Shown here one piece after another: positions 23,780-35,402 of a DNA stretch of 64,000 nucleotides. This DNA is from Pilaira anomala (Eukaryota; Mucoromycota; Mucoromycetes; Mucorales; Mucoraceae). Position numbers and translations under genes: made by a program. Position 1 is the stretch's first letter. The number at the start of each line of letters is the position of its first letter. The notes beneath the pieces are model-generated. The model did not search any database, was not told the origin of the DNA, and was given only the letters and a program-made list of their open reading frames with translations. The DNA lies in contig JAIXMQ010000011.1 of NCBI GenBank assembly GCA_025716855.1, positions 248,001-312,000 of the forward strand, read 5' to 3'.

Positions 23780-24810
23780 TCAAGTATTCATGTTTAAGAA
23801 GTGGTCGACAACGGTCACCGAGGGAAGTTTAGACAAGCCACATACTTCATTGATGATCTGGACATCCAATTCGCGCTGTTGAAGTAACTCGTGGCATATA
23901 GTAGCTAACATCTCGAAGAGGAGATTCCAATTCGCACGCAATTGCCAGGAAGTTGGAACACAGGCAGATCTTACTTCAGTACCCGCTCTATTTAAGGCCG
24001 TTCGATTTAAGGCCATTTCCGATTTAAGGCCGCAATTTCCTGAATATTTTGCCTATTTTAACTTTTTTCAAGGCATAAATAAGGCCATGACACGATTTAA
24101 GGCCGCAAAAGTCTGAAATTTTTTACGGCCTTATATAGAGCGGGTACGGTTCCACAAAGCTTCCACTTCCCCGATTTTGAGAGTGCCATTTTCGTAAGGG
24201 TAAGTGTTTGCTTGATCACCTGAACACCGAATGCGCACTTTTTTGTGATTGAGTCGATACTAGCATTCTTGTTCTGCTTAATGGTATTGAGCAATGAATT
24301 GCTGCATTCAACTAAGAGTTTTATAAGGTATCATCCAATGAGTGATTTACCTTCTCTTTTTCAAATCCACTGCTACATTCGACAAAAAATTCTTCATTAT
24401 TGCTAGTCATAGTGTTCTTCCCCAATGCATCAGCATATTTTTTGTCACAGAAACTAATCACAAAATCATTACTTTCAAGGACTGCAAAGTCTTGTGTTTC
24501 CAAGCCCTTTTCGCACCAGCAGAACTCAAGAAATTGTGTTTCTTGGCTGAAGTACTTGGACATTTGAAACTATGTATTTTACGAAAGGTGTTCTTTCGTG
24601 GTTGTTGGTACCAGATGATTGCTGTTTGATATATTTGAGGTAAAATCCGTGAGTGTGTAGGATATTATGTCCATTAAGGTGAGAGTTGCACCGGTAGTTC
24701 TTAATCGGATCTCACTATTCCATAAGAGTCTCACGATATCTTTTTCATCTGCATTCAGTGCCTCATTGATAAAATCTCTGACACCAGGAAATATATCCAG
24801 TTCTCTCTAA
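23780..24810 (-). pseudogene. Decayed protein-coding gene of unknown family, broken by frameshifts and a MITE-like insertion
   Basis: Clear coding signal on minus in pieces: RELDIFPGVRDFINEALNAD (about 24580-24807), then CEKGLETQDFAVLESNDFV and FFVECSSGFEKEKVNHSLDD (24321-24563), then LLVECSNSLLNTIKQN and DSITKKCAFGVQVIKQTLT (to about 24150), then VRSACVPTSWQLRANWNLLF to VVDHFLNMNT and stop (23780). Frames shift near 24570 and near 24322. A 167-bp element at 23980-24146 splits the last part; removing it plus 3 bp restores one frame. I do not recognise a named domain. A second, more diverged fragment lies at 26314-26387, so the family is multicopy. Some breaks could be unrecognised introns, but none has good splice signals. 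Confidence 0.7.
23980..24146. mobile_element. 167-bp MITE-like element with terminal inverted repeats
   Basis: Both ends carry the same 21-bp inverted terminus with one mismatch, opening TACCCGCTCTAT and continuing to AAGGCCG. The interior has several further copies of ATTTAAGGCC and no coding capacity. The flanks are CAG (left) and CGG (right), possibly a 3-bp target duplication with one change. Excising 170 bp restores the host reading frame across KLCGTEVRSA. Confidence 0.8.
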
Positions 24811-25800
24811 TTTCTTGAAGGAGGGAAAAAAGAAGACGCCTTGATAATTTAAACAATCAAATGATTCAAACAATCAAATGATTTAAACAATCAGATGATT
24901 TCTTGCAGAGTATTATTATAGCAAAATACGGTTTGAACATAACCATCTTTCTGTAATCTCCTGTTGCTCATATTCTGAAGAGCAGTACAATGGTAAACTG
25001 TTTTCAGGTCCCAAAGTTTTCACCAGAAAGCTTTCATCCTTCTTTTTTAGGAAGAGCGGTTTTATCTTGATTTTAAAAAAAAGAAAAACCTCCCTCTTTC
25101 AGTTATCTTGCAAAAAGCCGCCTATGTTTGGGAGTAAGCTAAGAAGACGCTAACAAGTTTACAAACAGGTTTAAAACCGAAACTGGACTTGTTAACCATA
25201 CACCAGCAACGTTCTTCCTTTTTTTTTGCTTCTCGCGAGGAGGTTGTCAGTGAAGAAGTGACTTTAAGTGCTTGTTAAAAGAGTGAGTTATAATTTATCT
25301 TACTCTTATACTGGAGTAATACTTTATAGAGCAAGAGATCCGTTTAGAAGCATTATAAGGGTATGATAGAATCTACTGATTCAGAGTTGGAACCGGAGCA
25401 GGCGTTTTACGGTATTAACCGACTCCCAGAGCCTTTTTCTGGCGTGTCTTCCTGTGAGCCCGTTGGTACGGGAAGGTGTACTTTTTTTTTTTTTTGGAAA
25501 GCTGAACGCGATAACGGTTTCAGTGGTTTGAAATATAAAGCCATAAGAGAGTTTATATGAAAAGCATATACACTTGATGAGTGGAGAAGTGGACAAGTGA
25601 GCATTTTTTTTTTTTTTTTTGCAAAGAGTAAAGACGCGATTCTAGAAAAAAAAACAAAAGATAAAAGCTGTATGATTTAAAAAATATATCACGTGAAATT
25701 ACTTGTTCTTTTCGTGCATGTACACATATCTTTATTTGCTATTGAATGGTATTGTTGAAGGGGTCAGATTATTGCTAGTTCAGTTTACCAAGTAAGGTGG
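24811..25800. other. Interior of the inverted-repeat block, no supported gene
   Basis: Contains the 17-bp tandem repeat at 24848-24898. A 65-codon frame at 25363-25560 plus begins MIESTDSELEPEQAFYG; I could not tie it to a family and it has a T11 run in it. Possible relic of a gene or element. Confidence 0.35.
24848..24898 (+). repeat. 17-bp tandem repeat, three copies
   Basis: Units TTTAAACAATCAAATGA, TTCAAACAATCAAATGA and TTTAAACAATCAGATGA, head to tail without spacers. Confidence 0.9.
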
Positions 25801-26216
25801 TCCGAGCTTGATTTGAGCTGTTATATGTTTACAAGACTACTTACAAATGGGAATTATATATCAGCATGTATTGTCATACATATATCAATCCCTTTTCAGA
25901 CATGTAATAGATTGCTTACCATTATTACTTGATAAATTTTGTATATACCGGTATATTTATCGTTTACCTTAATCAGCTTTAGCTGTGTTACTGTAATGTC
26001 GATAAAAGCATTGTGTATACCAGCATAAGAACAAATCTCTATCATCTAAATTTATAATTAGATGAATAATGAGAGAAGTACTAAAATACACATCACAATC
26101 ACTCTTCTGTTATTATGAACAATACAATATAACTAAATAAAAACTTTATGGTCTGCATGTATACAATAGATTCAAAGGATTAAAAACCATTACATTATAA
26201 CTATCGCTATGAATAT
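25801..26216 (-). repeat. Right arm of the 416-bp inverted repeat
   Basis: Reverse complement of 23162-23577 with three substitutions. Immediately outside it is a RAL exon-2 copy (26220-26313), so relative to RAL the arm is an inverted duplicate of RAL upstream DNA. Confidence 0.95.
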
Positions 26217-26219
26217 AAA

Positions 26220-26313
26220 AAAAAAGGTTGTTTTAGATGGATTTGATTGTCAAATTGATATATTGGATACAGCAGAACAAGAAGAATATGCCGCTGTAAG
26301 CTTTTTATATATA
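26220..26313 (+). pseudogene. RAL exon-2 fragment with its intron donor
   Basis: About 94 bp copied from RAL exon 2 in opposite orientation to RAL. It reads [20 protein letters not shown] then EEYAA, followed by the same intron start GTAAGCTTTTTATATATA as the real gene. The only coding change seen is GGA to GAA, turning the G3 DTAGQ into DTAEQ. The retained intron sequence shows it came from genomic DNA, not from mRNA. There is no exon 1 or exon 3, so it cannot make a GTPase. Confidence 0.9.
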
Positions 26314-26387
26314 GTTTCTGTGACAAAAAATATGCAGATGCATTGGGGAAAAACACGATGACTAGCAACGAAAAAGAATTTTTTGTC
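26314..26387 (+). pseudogene. Fragment of the same unknown gene family as 23780-24810
   Basis: Starts GTTTCTGTGACAAAAAATAT and aligns to the reverse strand near 24370-24450 with roughly 90% identity by eye (about 7 differences in 73). It encodes CDKKYADALGKNTMTSN. It abuts the RAL fragment with no spacer. The divergence suggests it derives from another family member, not the neighbouring copy. Confidence 0.75.
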
Positions 26388-26976
26388 CCAGAAAATAAAT
26401 GAGATCGGTCTGTCTTAATTTCAAGTAAAAATATACTGTATGATGATGGTGTATGGCACAAAAATCCCCTTTTTCTCTACGCTCTACCCGTAACTAAAGT
26501 CTCTCGTTTCATTTCTGGTCTCCATATTAAAAATCAAATGATGGCGTTCTTTGATATACTCAATCTAGAATTGCGTGGTACGCATAAAAAAAAAAACTGC
26601 CTCGAGAACAGACATACATAGTAGGATTCGATCTCATATGATGACTGTTTCTGAAACCACAAATAAAAAAAAAATAAAACTCTTTTCTTCATGTCAAAAT
26701 AATATTTTAATTTTCTATAATATACAATATCTCGCGTCATTTGATGTAAATTTATGTTATAAAAATCAAAGATTCATCCCCACTTGATTAGAGATAAATC
26801 AAAGAAAAAAAGATTCTTCCAAAGTTGTTCAATTGAGATGTGACGCACATCCCTTCCCTCGATCGTCGATTGTCATGCGCCGTCTTAAATATTGCCAAAA
26901 TATATAATCTCAACTATTTTCGTATCTATTTTTTTCTTCTTCTTCTTTTTCATTCTATTATAAATAAAAAAAAAAA
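26388..26976. other. Spacer and putative promoter of the formaldehyde dehydrogenase gene
   Basis: On plus, about 26450-26590 has a frame reading WHKNPLFLYALPVTKVSRFI and HIKNQMMAFFDILNLELRG that looks protein-like but has no start or continuation; perhaps another gene relic. The last 150 bp, ending CTTCTTCTTCTTTTTC, resemble a fungal pyrimidine-rich promoter or leader. Confidence 0.4.
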
Positions 26977-28530
<1,554 letters not shown>

Positions 28531-28919
28531 AAAAGAAAAAGAAAAGTAATATCTGTTGTCTTTTAAATAAATAAAAATCATGCAAAACCTGAATTAGGAA
28601 ATGTAATAATGCCAAAATACGTATGATTAATGCAATGATATAAACACGATTAAGAATAACTAGTAATTTGGATTTTATTTATATTTGAGAGTAGTCTAGT
28701 ACGAAGGATCTGAAGTTGAGATCCATAATCACTTACAGTTTCCTGGAACAAAAGCTTATTATGAAGAAGTAAAGTAAAGTAAAAAAAAACCTGTTCCCTC
28801 ACGTGATGATTTAAGGGAGTGAGTTCGGGACAAGATCCAAAAAAAGAAATAAAAAACAACCATATCTATCTCTCTCTTTTTTTTTTTTTTTTTTTTTTAC
28901 TGTAACTGTTTCTTATCTA
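28531..28919. other. Spacer between SFA1 and BRE1
   Basis: SFA1 3' region and BRE1 promoter. It ends in a T run of about 22 (28877-28898), 21 bp before the BRE1 ATG. One E-box-like CACGTGA at about 28800. No gene. Confidence 0.5.
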
Positions 28920-31904
28920 ATGTCGCGTCCACCACCTTTAAAAAAACGGTTTACAACAGGGTTTAACTCACCTCTAACAAGAGAAGAAGAGGAAAAGAAT
29001 GAGCTGGTAATTGTATTTATTTCAAAACTTGATCCTTGTATAATAACGTGTATACTTAAACTAGCCTCACTCCTTATCTATGTCTAGACTGAACTTTCAA
29101 CAAATATTGAAAACTTCTCGAAACAAGAGTTGGTTGAAAATATGAGGTCAACCAAGGTAAAAAAAAACGAAACTCCCCCTTTTTTTTTTTTAAGAAAAAA
29201 GGAATATTTTATTAATTTTTGTGCTTATAAAAAATAAGGAAGAGTATTTAGTCGAGAAAAGAAAAGCATTATTTGAAGATACCTTTGATTTAATGCAACC
29301 AACAGTAAATACCATTCTATTACAGTTAAACTTGGTAAGTTTTATTTTTTTAAAAATAAGAAAAATGCAGGAAAAACAAACTTTTTTTTTTTTTTTGAAG
29401 CTCCGGGATGAATTTGTATCTGCAGCCAAAGTCATTGTGGATCCATCTTTACCAACAAGTAAGTCCATCATCCGAAACCAACGTATTCTTATTCAATTTC
29501 TATACTAGTTCCCAGTTCAAGCAATCCAAGTCTTTTGTTAGAGGAAATTGAACGATTAGCGATAGATATTGTAAATGAATTAAAAAGCTGGGCAAATCAA
29601 TTTAGGAATTCTCAAACAAATCGTCAAGAATGGGTTAGGTTTATACAGTCAGAAACAACTGATATGTCAAGACCAAATCAATACAGGATTGAGTTAGAAA
29701 ATGAATATAGTTTCAAGCTGGAGCAAATCGATTCAGTCTTGAAAAACATCTATTCTTTATCAACACAATTAAATGATACAAAAGAAGAGTTAGAGGATTG
29801 CGTTGAAAGTATCGAGAGTCTAGAAAAGAGAATGGATCGAGCGCAGAGTAAGATTGTAAGTGAAATGATGCGTGATGGGAAAGAAGAAAAGTTAGTTTCA
29901 ATGAGTCCTCTGAAAACGGAAGATGTGTCTGGCAAGACAACAACAATGACACATCATCAAGAAGTCGAAGAGTGGAAAGAATATCAGTTATTGCTTGAAA
30001 TACGTGCAAAGGAATATCAATTATTTGCAAAGGACATACATTCATTACGTGATAAATTGAGTATACTAACAAGACAAGCGGAAACAATGAATGAAGATAA
30101 AATATTGAATTCGAATTACGTGCATCATTTAGAATCTTCCATTGATTTCCATTATAGCCGAATTCACTATTACAAACAAAAGATCATTGATCTAGAATCA
30201 GAACAAGAGAGACTAAAAATAGCTCAAAAGGCAACAAAAGATCAATTTGAATCAGAAAAGAAGTTTCAGGAGGCTAGTTGGATAAGTGAATTGAAGACTT
30301 TAAAAAATAATTTGGAGCGAATCACAAGTCAATATCAAAATTTGAAACTGGCTGTTCAGGATCAATTATTACGTGAGAATTCAGCCAAGGAGAAAAGTAC
30401 TTTTATTATAAACGATGTGGAAACTCAAAGGGTAAATATATATATATATATATAATATTTTTATTCTAAATGTATATAACACGTTTTCCATACAATAGCA
30501 AAAAATCATACAACTTGAAAAACAAATTGAATTATTAAATACAGATGATGAATTAAGTGCCAAAGAAGAAGCTGAAAAAGTAAAGCAACTCACTAAAAAA
30601 ATAAAGTAAGTTTATTTATTTACTCTTTTTTTTTTTTTTTTTTTTTTTTTGGACTTACCCGGTTGTCATGATAAATATGCAGCCAAACACATGGCATCAT
30701 GCATACACTCAATTCATTTGAAAACCAATCAAATAGACCAATAAATATGGATCCATTACAACAAAGGCTTGAAAAGTTATCAAATACACATGGAGATCAA
30801 ATGAATATATTAAATCATCTTTTGGAACAGAAACAAGCTATATTACTTATGATCGATTTCTTTGAAAATGTATGTATTTCATTTCATTCTTTATTCATAA
30901 AAACTTAGAGAGTACTGCTTTTTTTTTAAAAATATATATATATATATATAAATATAGACTGAACGTCAGTTATATGCTCGGATAGATGGTGACGGTCGTG
31001 TTTATGATGCTCGTATGTCACTCATGACTGTACAAATAAATAATAAAAGAGAACACAAGTTACGATTACAGGCAGAGAACATAAAGTATTGTCAAACATT
31101 TCCTGGGTTAAAACATGAAAGAGAGAAACTCAAGAAGAAAATTAACAACTTGAAACGAATCACTCAACAGCAAGCTGATTTGATATCTTCAAAAGAAAAG
31201 GATGAGCAAGATTTAGCCGAACAAGTGGTATTGCATTCTATTGCTTCTTATATTAAATATATATGTATATATCTTACCTATATCTCTCTCTTTATATATA
31301 TATATATAGAATAAACAGGAAGTATTGATTCGAGAATTGGAGTATAAAATTGAAAATTGTCGTTTGGAAGTAGACGATTATACACAACAAAGCCAAGAGC
31401 TTGAAAAACGGTTAAAAGTCAATGAATCTCAGTTACTTCAAGTAAAGTATCTATTCTATTATTTCATACATGTATATATATACTAAAATTAATAAAAAAT
31501 AGTTACAAAAATTAGCTATTGAAAAAATAAAATCACTCGATCAAGAAGTAGCATTAGGAAAACAAACAAGAAGCAATTATGAAAAGGTAAAGAGAAAATG
31601 GACAATGATTTCAAATGGAGAAAATCCTGCTTCACAAGAATTAATTGATGAAGTAGAAGAGCTTCGGGTATGGTTTTTTTTTTTTATTTAAAAAAAACAT
31701 TTGTATTGATAAACACACACTAGGCACAATTTAAATGTAGTATCTGTAAAACACGTACTAGAAAATGTATCCTGTTAAGTTGTTTCCATACTTTCTGTCA
31801 TGAATGTATTCGAATTCGATTAGAAACAAGACAAAGAAGATGCCCCTCTTGTGCAATTAACTTTGGCGCTTCTGATGTAAAAGAATTTTATTTATATAAC
31901 ACAC

Positions 31905-31909
<5 letters not shown>
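28920..31909 (+). CDS. BRE1: E3 ubiquitin ligase Bre1 (histone H2B monoubiquitination)
   Basis: Bre1 works with Rad6 to monoubiquitinate histone H2B during transcription. Start MSRPPPLKKRFTTGF at 28920, stop at 31907-31909, about ten exons and roughly 760 residues. The body is almost entirely coiled coil (for example the 300-residue exon 29535-30433 with LEQIDSVLKNIYSLSTQL and QKIIDLESEQERLKIAQK). The C-terminal C3HC4 RING reads CSICKTRTRKCILLSCFHTF, then CHECIRIRLETRQRRCPSC, then AINFGASDVKEFYL. That RING tail (TRQR+CP.C...FG..D) is characteristic of Bre1/RNF20/40. Several small exon limits are approximate. Confidence 0.9.

Positions 31910-31970
<61 letters not shown>
31908..31970 (+). repeat. 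63-bp poly(A) tract overlapping the BRE1 stop codon
   Basis: An uninterrupted A run beginning within the TAA stop of BRE1, the longest homopolymer in the window. Its length in the assembly may be inexact. Confidence 0.85.
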
Positions 31971-31972
<2 letters not shown>

Positions 31973-33908
31973 AATATATATTTATGGGAGAGTACATTCT
32001 ATCTATAAAAAAAAAATCATGTACATACCTTTAAAATGTAATCCTTTTCAAAATAACAAAAAAAAATCTAAATGACCATCATGCCCCTAATAAAAAGACT
32101 ATCTTTAAAACAACAAATGCCAAGTATGAAAAATCTTTTCGATCGATTCATTTGAATATCTCTATTTTTTTTTTTTTTTTTTTTTACATAGTGTTCATTG
32201 ATCTACAGGCTAAAAGACGGAATTATATGTTTATCACTTATTAATTAGTTCTTCGATGGAATACTCAGAAAAAAATCAAACTACTAGTAATGTTTATTCC
32301 CACACGGGATTCGTTAAAAGGAGATAATTGAGTATACCATGGTCTGTGTAGATCCAGCAGTTCGTGTTCTTTGTATTTTCGTCAGAGAGAAAATGACCAT
32401 ATGACGTATATTGGAAAATTAAGATATGCTAGTTGTGCTTCATTTTCTTCAAATATAGCAAGAAATTTAATGCGTGAGCTTAAAAGTGAGGCGTATATTA
32501 CATGCTTTACATATGTATATATATATTTTTTGGCTCAAAAATATTTTGTAGGTATTATTTAAATGTCATAAAGAAAGGCACCTCCTACCTTATATTAATT
32601 TCTTCGGAACAACCCATAGTAGTGATTCTGGCTCCCTTATTTTTTTTTTTTTTTTGTCAATTACAAATATTGTTTGCTTCTTTGAGAAGAATAAGGTTTA
32701 ATTTTTACAAACAAAAAATTTTGTAACTGTTTGTTTTGTTTATAAAAAAAAAAAAGTTGGATTTAACAAAGCTTTTTTTTTTTCATATGAATTATTTCCT
32801 TATTTGATTTACTAAGCATTTATGTGTATGATATCTATTTAGAAACATACAGGGGAAAAAGACTTTTATGTATTCAATTACAAAGAGTCTGTATTTTCTT
32901 CAAGCAAAAAAGAAATAGCTATATACCCTTTTAGTAATTGTACCTTTTCAGAGAATATTTTAAACACGTCTTGACACGAAAAATAGTCTTTTTGAATGTG
33001 TAAAAAAAAAAAAGAGAGAGGTTGTTATTTACCATCAGGATTAAACTGATTTCTTTTTTTATTCTTGTTGGCGTGAATTTGAATTACCTCTATACATTTG
33101 CTTCAGTTCCTATACAATTAATCACTTGGCATTGAAAATGAAAAGAAGAAAAATACTGGGGATTAATTAATAATTAAAATATTCAACTCTACTTAGTTTC
33201 ATCTACACTGTATATATATATATTTAATCATTAAATCGCGATAAGAATGTGTTTTGGATAGAATACGTTGTCGTCAATAATCGTTTGAATAGAAATATAG
33301 GCCAGGTCTGAGAGTGTGTATCCAATGAATATCATTGATTAGCATAGCATTTACTCCTAATTTTACTATTCAGGATGCCAAAATCCGAAGCTTTTACCAC
33401 GTTCCTCTTTCTCTTATTTTATGGCTAAAAGCCTATAAAGATGTAGATTCCGTTTGTAATTACAAACGAAAAAAAAAAAAAATTACATACGTAGACGCCA
33501 ACATTTCCTTTTTTTTTTCATCTTTTGCATTGTTCATCACCGTAGTTTTAAAAATGTATCATCATTTCTTTTATTCCTACTCACGTCCTGAGATTAAGAA
33601 TTTACAACCTCATTTATTTTTAAAAGAGAAAAGTAAATTCAGTAACGAGAAGAGATAATTGTTTCAACATGAACTAAACTTTATCTTTTTTTACATTTGA
33701 TATATTCTCGGCTTATGTGTAACAATAAACATCACCACCCCCTTTAACATTTTAATGTTGTGATATCCCCCCTCCCCTTTTTGCCATCAACTAATAATGA
33801 ATAAAAAAAAAAAACTGTATATATAATTGATGAGATAGTTTTTTTTTTATTTGTTTCTTTACTCTTTTCTTTATACTTCTCTTTCTTTCTCATTCTTCAT
33901 AAAAAAAA
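31971..33908. other. 1.9-kb spacer without a supported gene
   Basis: BRE1 3' region and promoter of the small secreted peptide. Frames at 32371-32562 and 33335-33658 lack splice context or similarity and look like chance. The last 70 bp before 33909 are TTCTTT-rich, as in other leaders here. Confidence 0.5.
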
Positions 33909-34240
33909 ATGAAATTCTCAGTCATCTTATTTGCTTTATTTCTCACTATCAGTCTTGTCTTTGTAGAGGCACGTGCTATCGGAAAACCATTATTAGTAGC
34001 AGTTGCCTTGGAAAGAATTGTTGACTTTGTTCAAGACAGTAATAGTCAAAAAAACCCTGAGCTAATCCAAAAACGTGGAGCAGGAGGTAAAAAAAAAAAA
34101 ATAATAATAATAATAAAGTTCTTATTGTTCTCTTTGATGTCAATAATGTATTTACATTTTATTATTTTTTTTTTCTTTCGATTCTAGGTCGCTGTCCCTA
34201 CATCTATTGCGTTGAAGATGATGATGATATGACCGTATAA
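33909..34240 (+). CDS. Small secreted peptide precursor with a Kex2-type site
   Basis: Two exons (33909-34086 and 34188-34240) give a 76-residue precursor. Residues 1-21 (MKFSVILFALFLTISLVFVE plus A) are a classical signal peptide. A propeptide of about 36 residues follows and ends in QKR, a Kex2-type Lys-Arg cleavage site. The predicted product is a 20-residue C-terminal peptide, GAGGRCPYIYCVEDDDDMTV, with two cysteines spaced CX4C and an acidic tail. The second exon holds almost the whole Cys segment. No repeat of the peptide and no known family was recognised. It could be a secreted signal, a RiPP-like precursor or an effector-like protein; function is unknown. The splice join keeps frame exactly. 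Confidence 0.72.
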
Positions 34241-35402
34241 CGTGCACACTCACGTACATATACACTAAATAACTTGTACTCTATAAACATAATCGTATCT
34301 CAAAGTACTTTTATCTTGTATCAATAAAAAAAAAACTTTTGAAAAACCAAAAAAAAAAAATCTATATTTGTTTTAATAAAAAAAAAACATTCGCCATGTA
34401 GTTCGAATTAATAAATAAATAAAAAAGCAGGATGAAAGACAAGAGTACCAGACTGCATAAAGTTAAATACGTAGATACAGTACACTTTTTTTTTCTAGTC
34501 TTTTCTATTATTTAACAATATGCATTTAAATTATATTTCAATCGGTAATATATACATTTTTTTTTAAAAAAAAATGTGTATCATGAAACTAATCCCGTAT
34601 TTGTTAAATCAAATATATGGATAATATTTTTTTGACATATTTTTTTTTTTTATTGAATGCTGCTCTTTTTTTTTTTTTTTTTTTTTTCAGGGTTACAGAC
34701 ATAAATAACATTTATTTCCTATCAAGGATTTAAGAGAGTACTGTACATCCCATGAAAAAAACTTTTGAAGCACTTTTTTTTAACTTTGTCAAATTACTTT
34801 CTCTTTTTCTTAATGAGTTACACGATTCAATTTTTAAATAAATCAGCTGAAAAAAGGTCAACATATGTTACACCTCATCTGTCAACAGCTTTTAAATAAG
34901 ATTTTGTTTTAGCATCGCGTCTATCCGAAAGAGGCAATCATATTAATTAACATAAAGCTTGTTTCACCAGCAGATTTGATTTTATTAATCTTCTACATCT
35001 AAAATGCGGTATCCGAGCAGATATAGTTTATTCTGTTCTCAAGATCATTATTTTTATTTTTTATTTAGCACAGACATCTTTACATTTGAAGGTCTCTAAT
35101 ATGTTTTTATTGTTTAATTTTCCTGGAAATTTGAAGTCTAGAAATGGTTGTCATTATATGCATACAGTAATATATTGAAAAGTAGTTTATGACTGCAAGA
35201 GAATATCTTGAAGCAAATAACTTGATGTAACCGACAGAAAACAATTTTATGTGATCCATACCCACAAAAAATAGTATTCTGATTATGTAACATATTTTTT
35301 TTTTTTTTTTTTTTTTTCGTAATTGAGTAAATTTTTTGAATAAAATCACTCCTAACACTCATTATAACGTGTATTTTATAAAAAGAAAAAAAAATAGATG
35401 CT
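34241..35402. other. Spacer between the peptide gene and the RNase H1-like gene
   Basis: Shared 3' region of convergent genes with several AATAAA-like strings and T runs. No gene supported; the frames at 35107-35479 minus are low-complexity chance frames past the RNase H stop. Confidence 0.55.

Noticed and set aside
23162..26216. Calling the whole block a classical DNA transposon with 416-bp terminal inverted repeats
   Set aside because: No transposase and no target duplication at the outer ends, and RAL exon sequence follows the right arm. An inverted duplication with rearrangement fits better, though a transposon origin is not excluded.
28650..28859. 69-codon minus-strand frame between SFA1 and BRE1
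   Set aside because: No domain, low complexity, lies in the SFA1 3' flank.
33335..33658. 107-codon plus-strand frame
   Set aside because: AT-driven composition with poly-K and poly-F from homopolymers; no similarity and no splice context.
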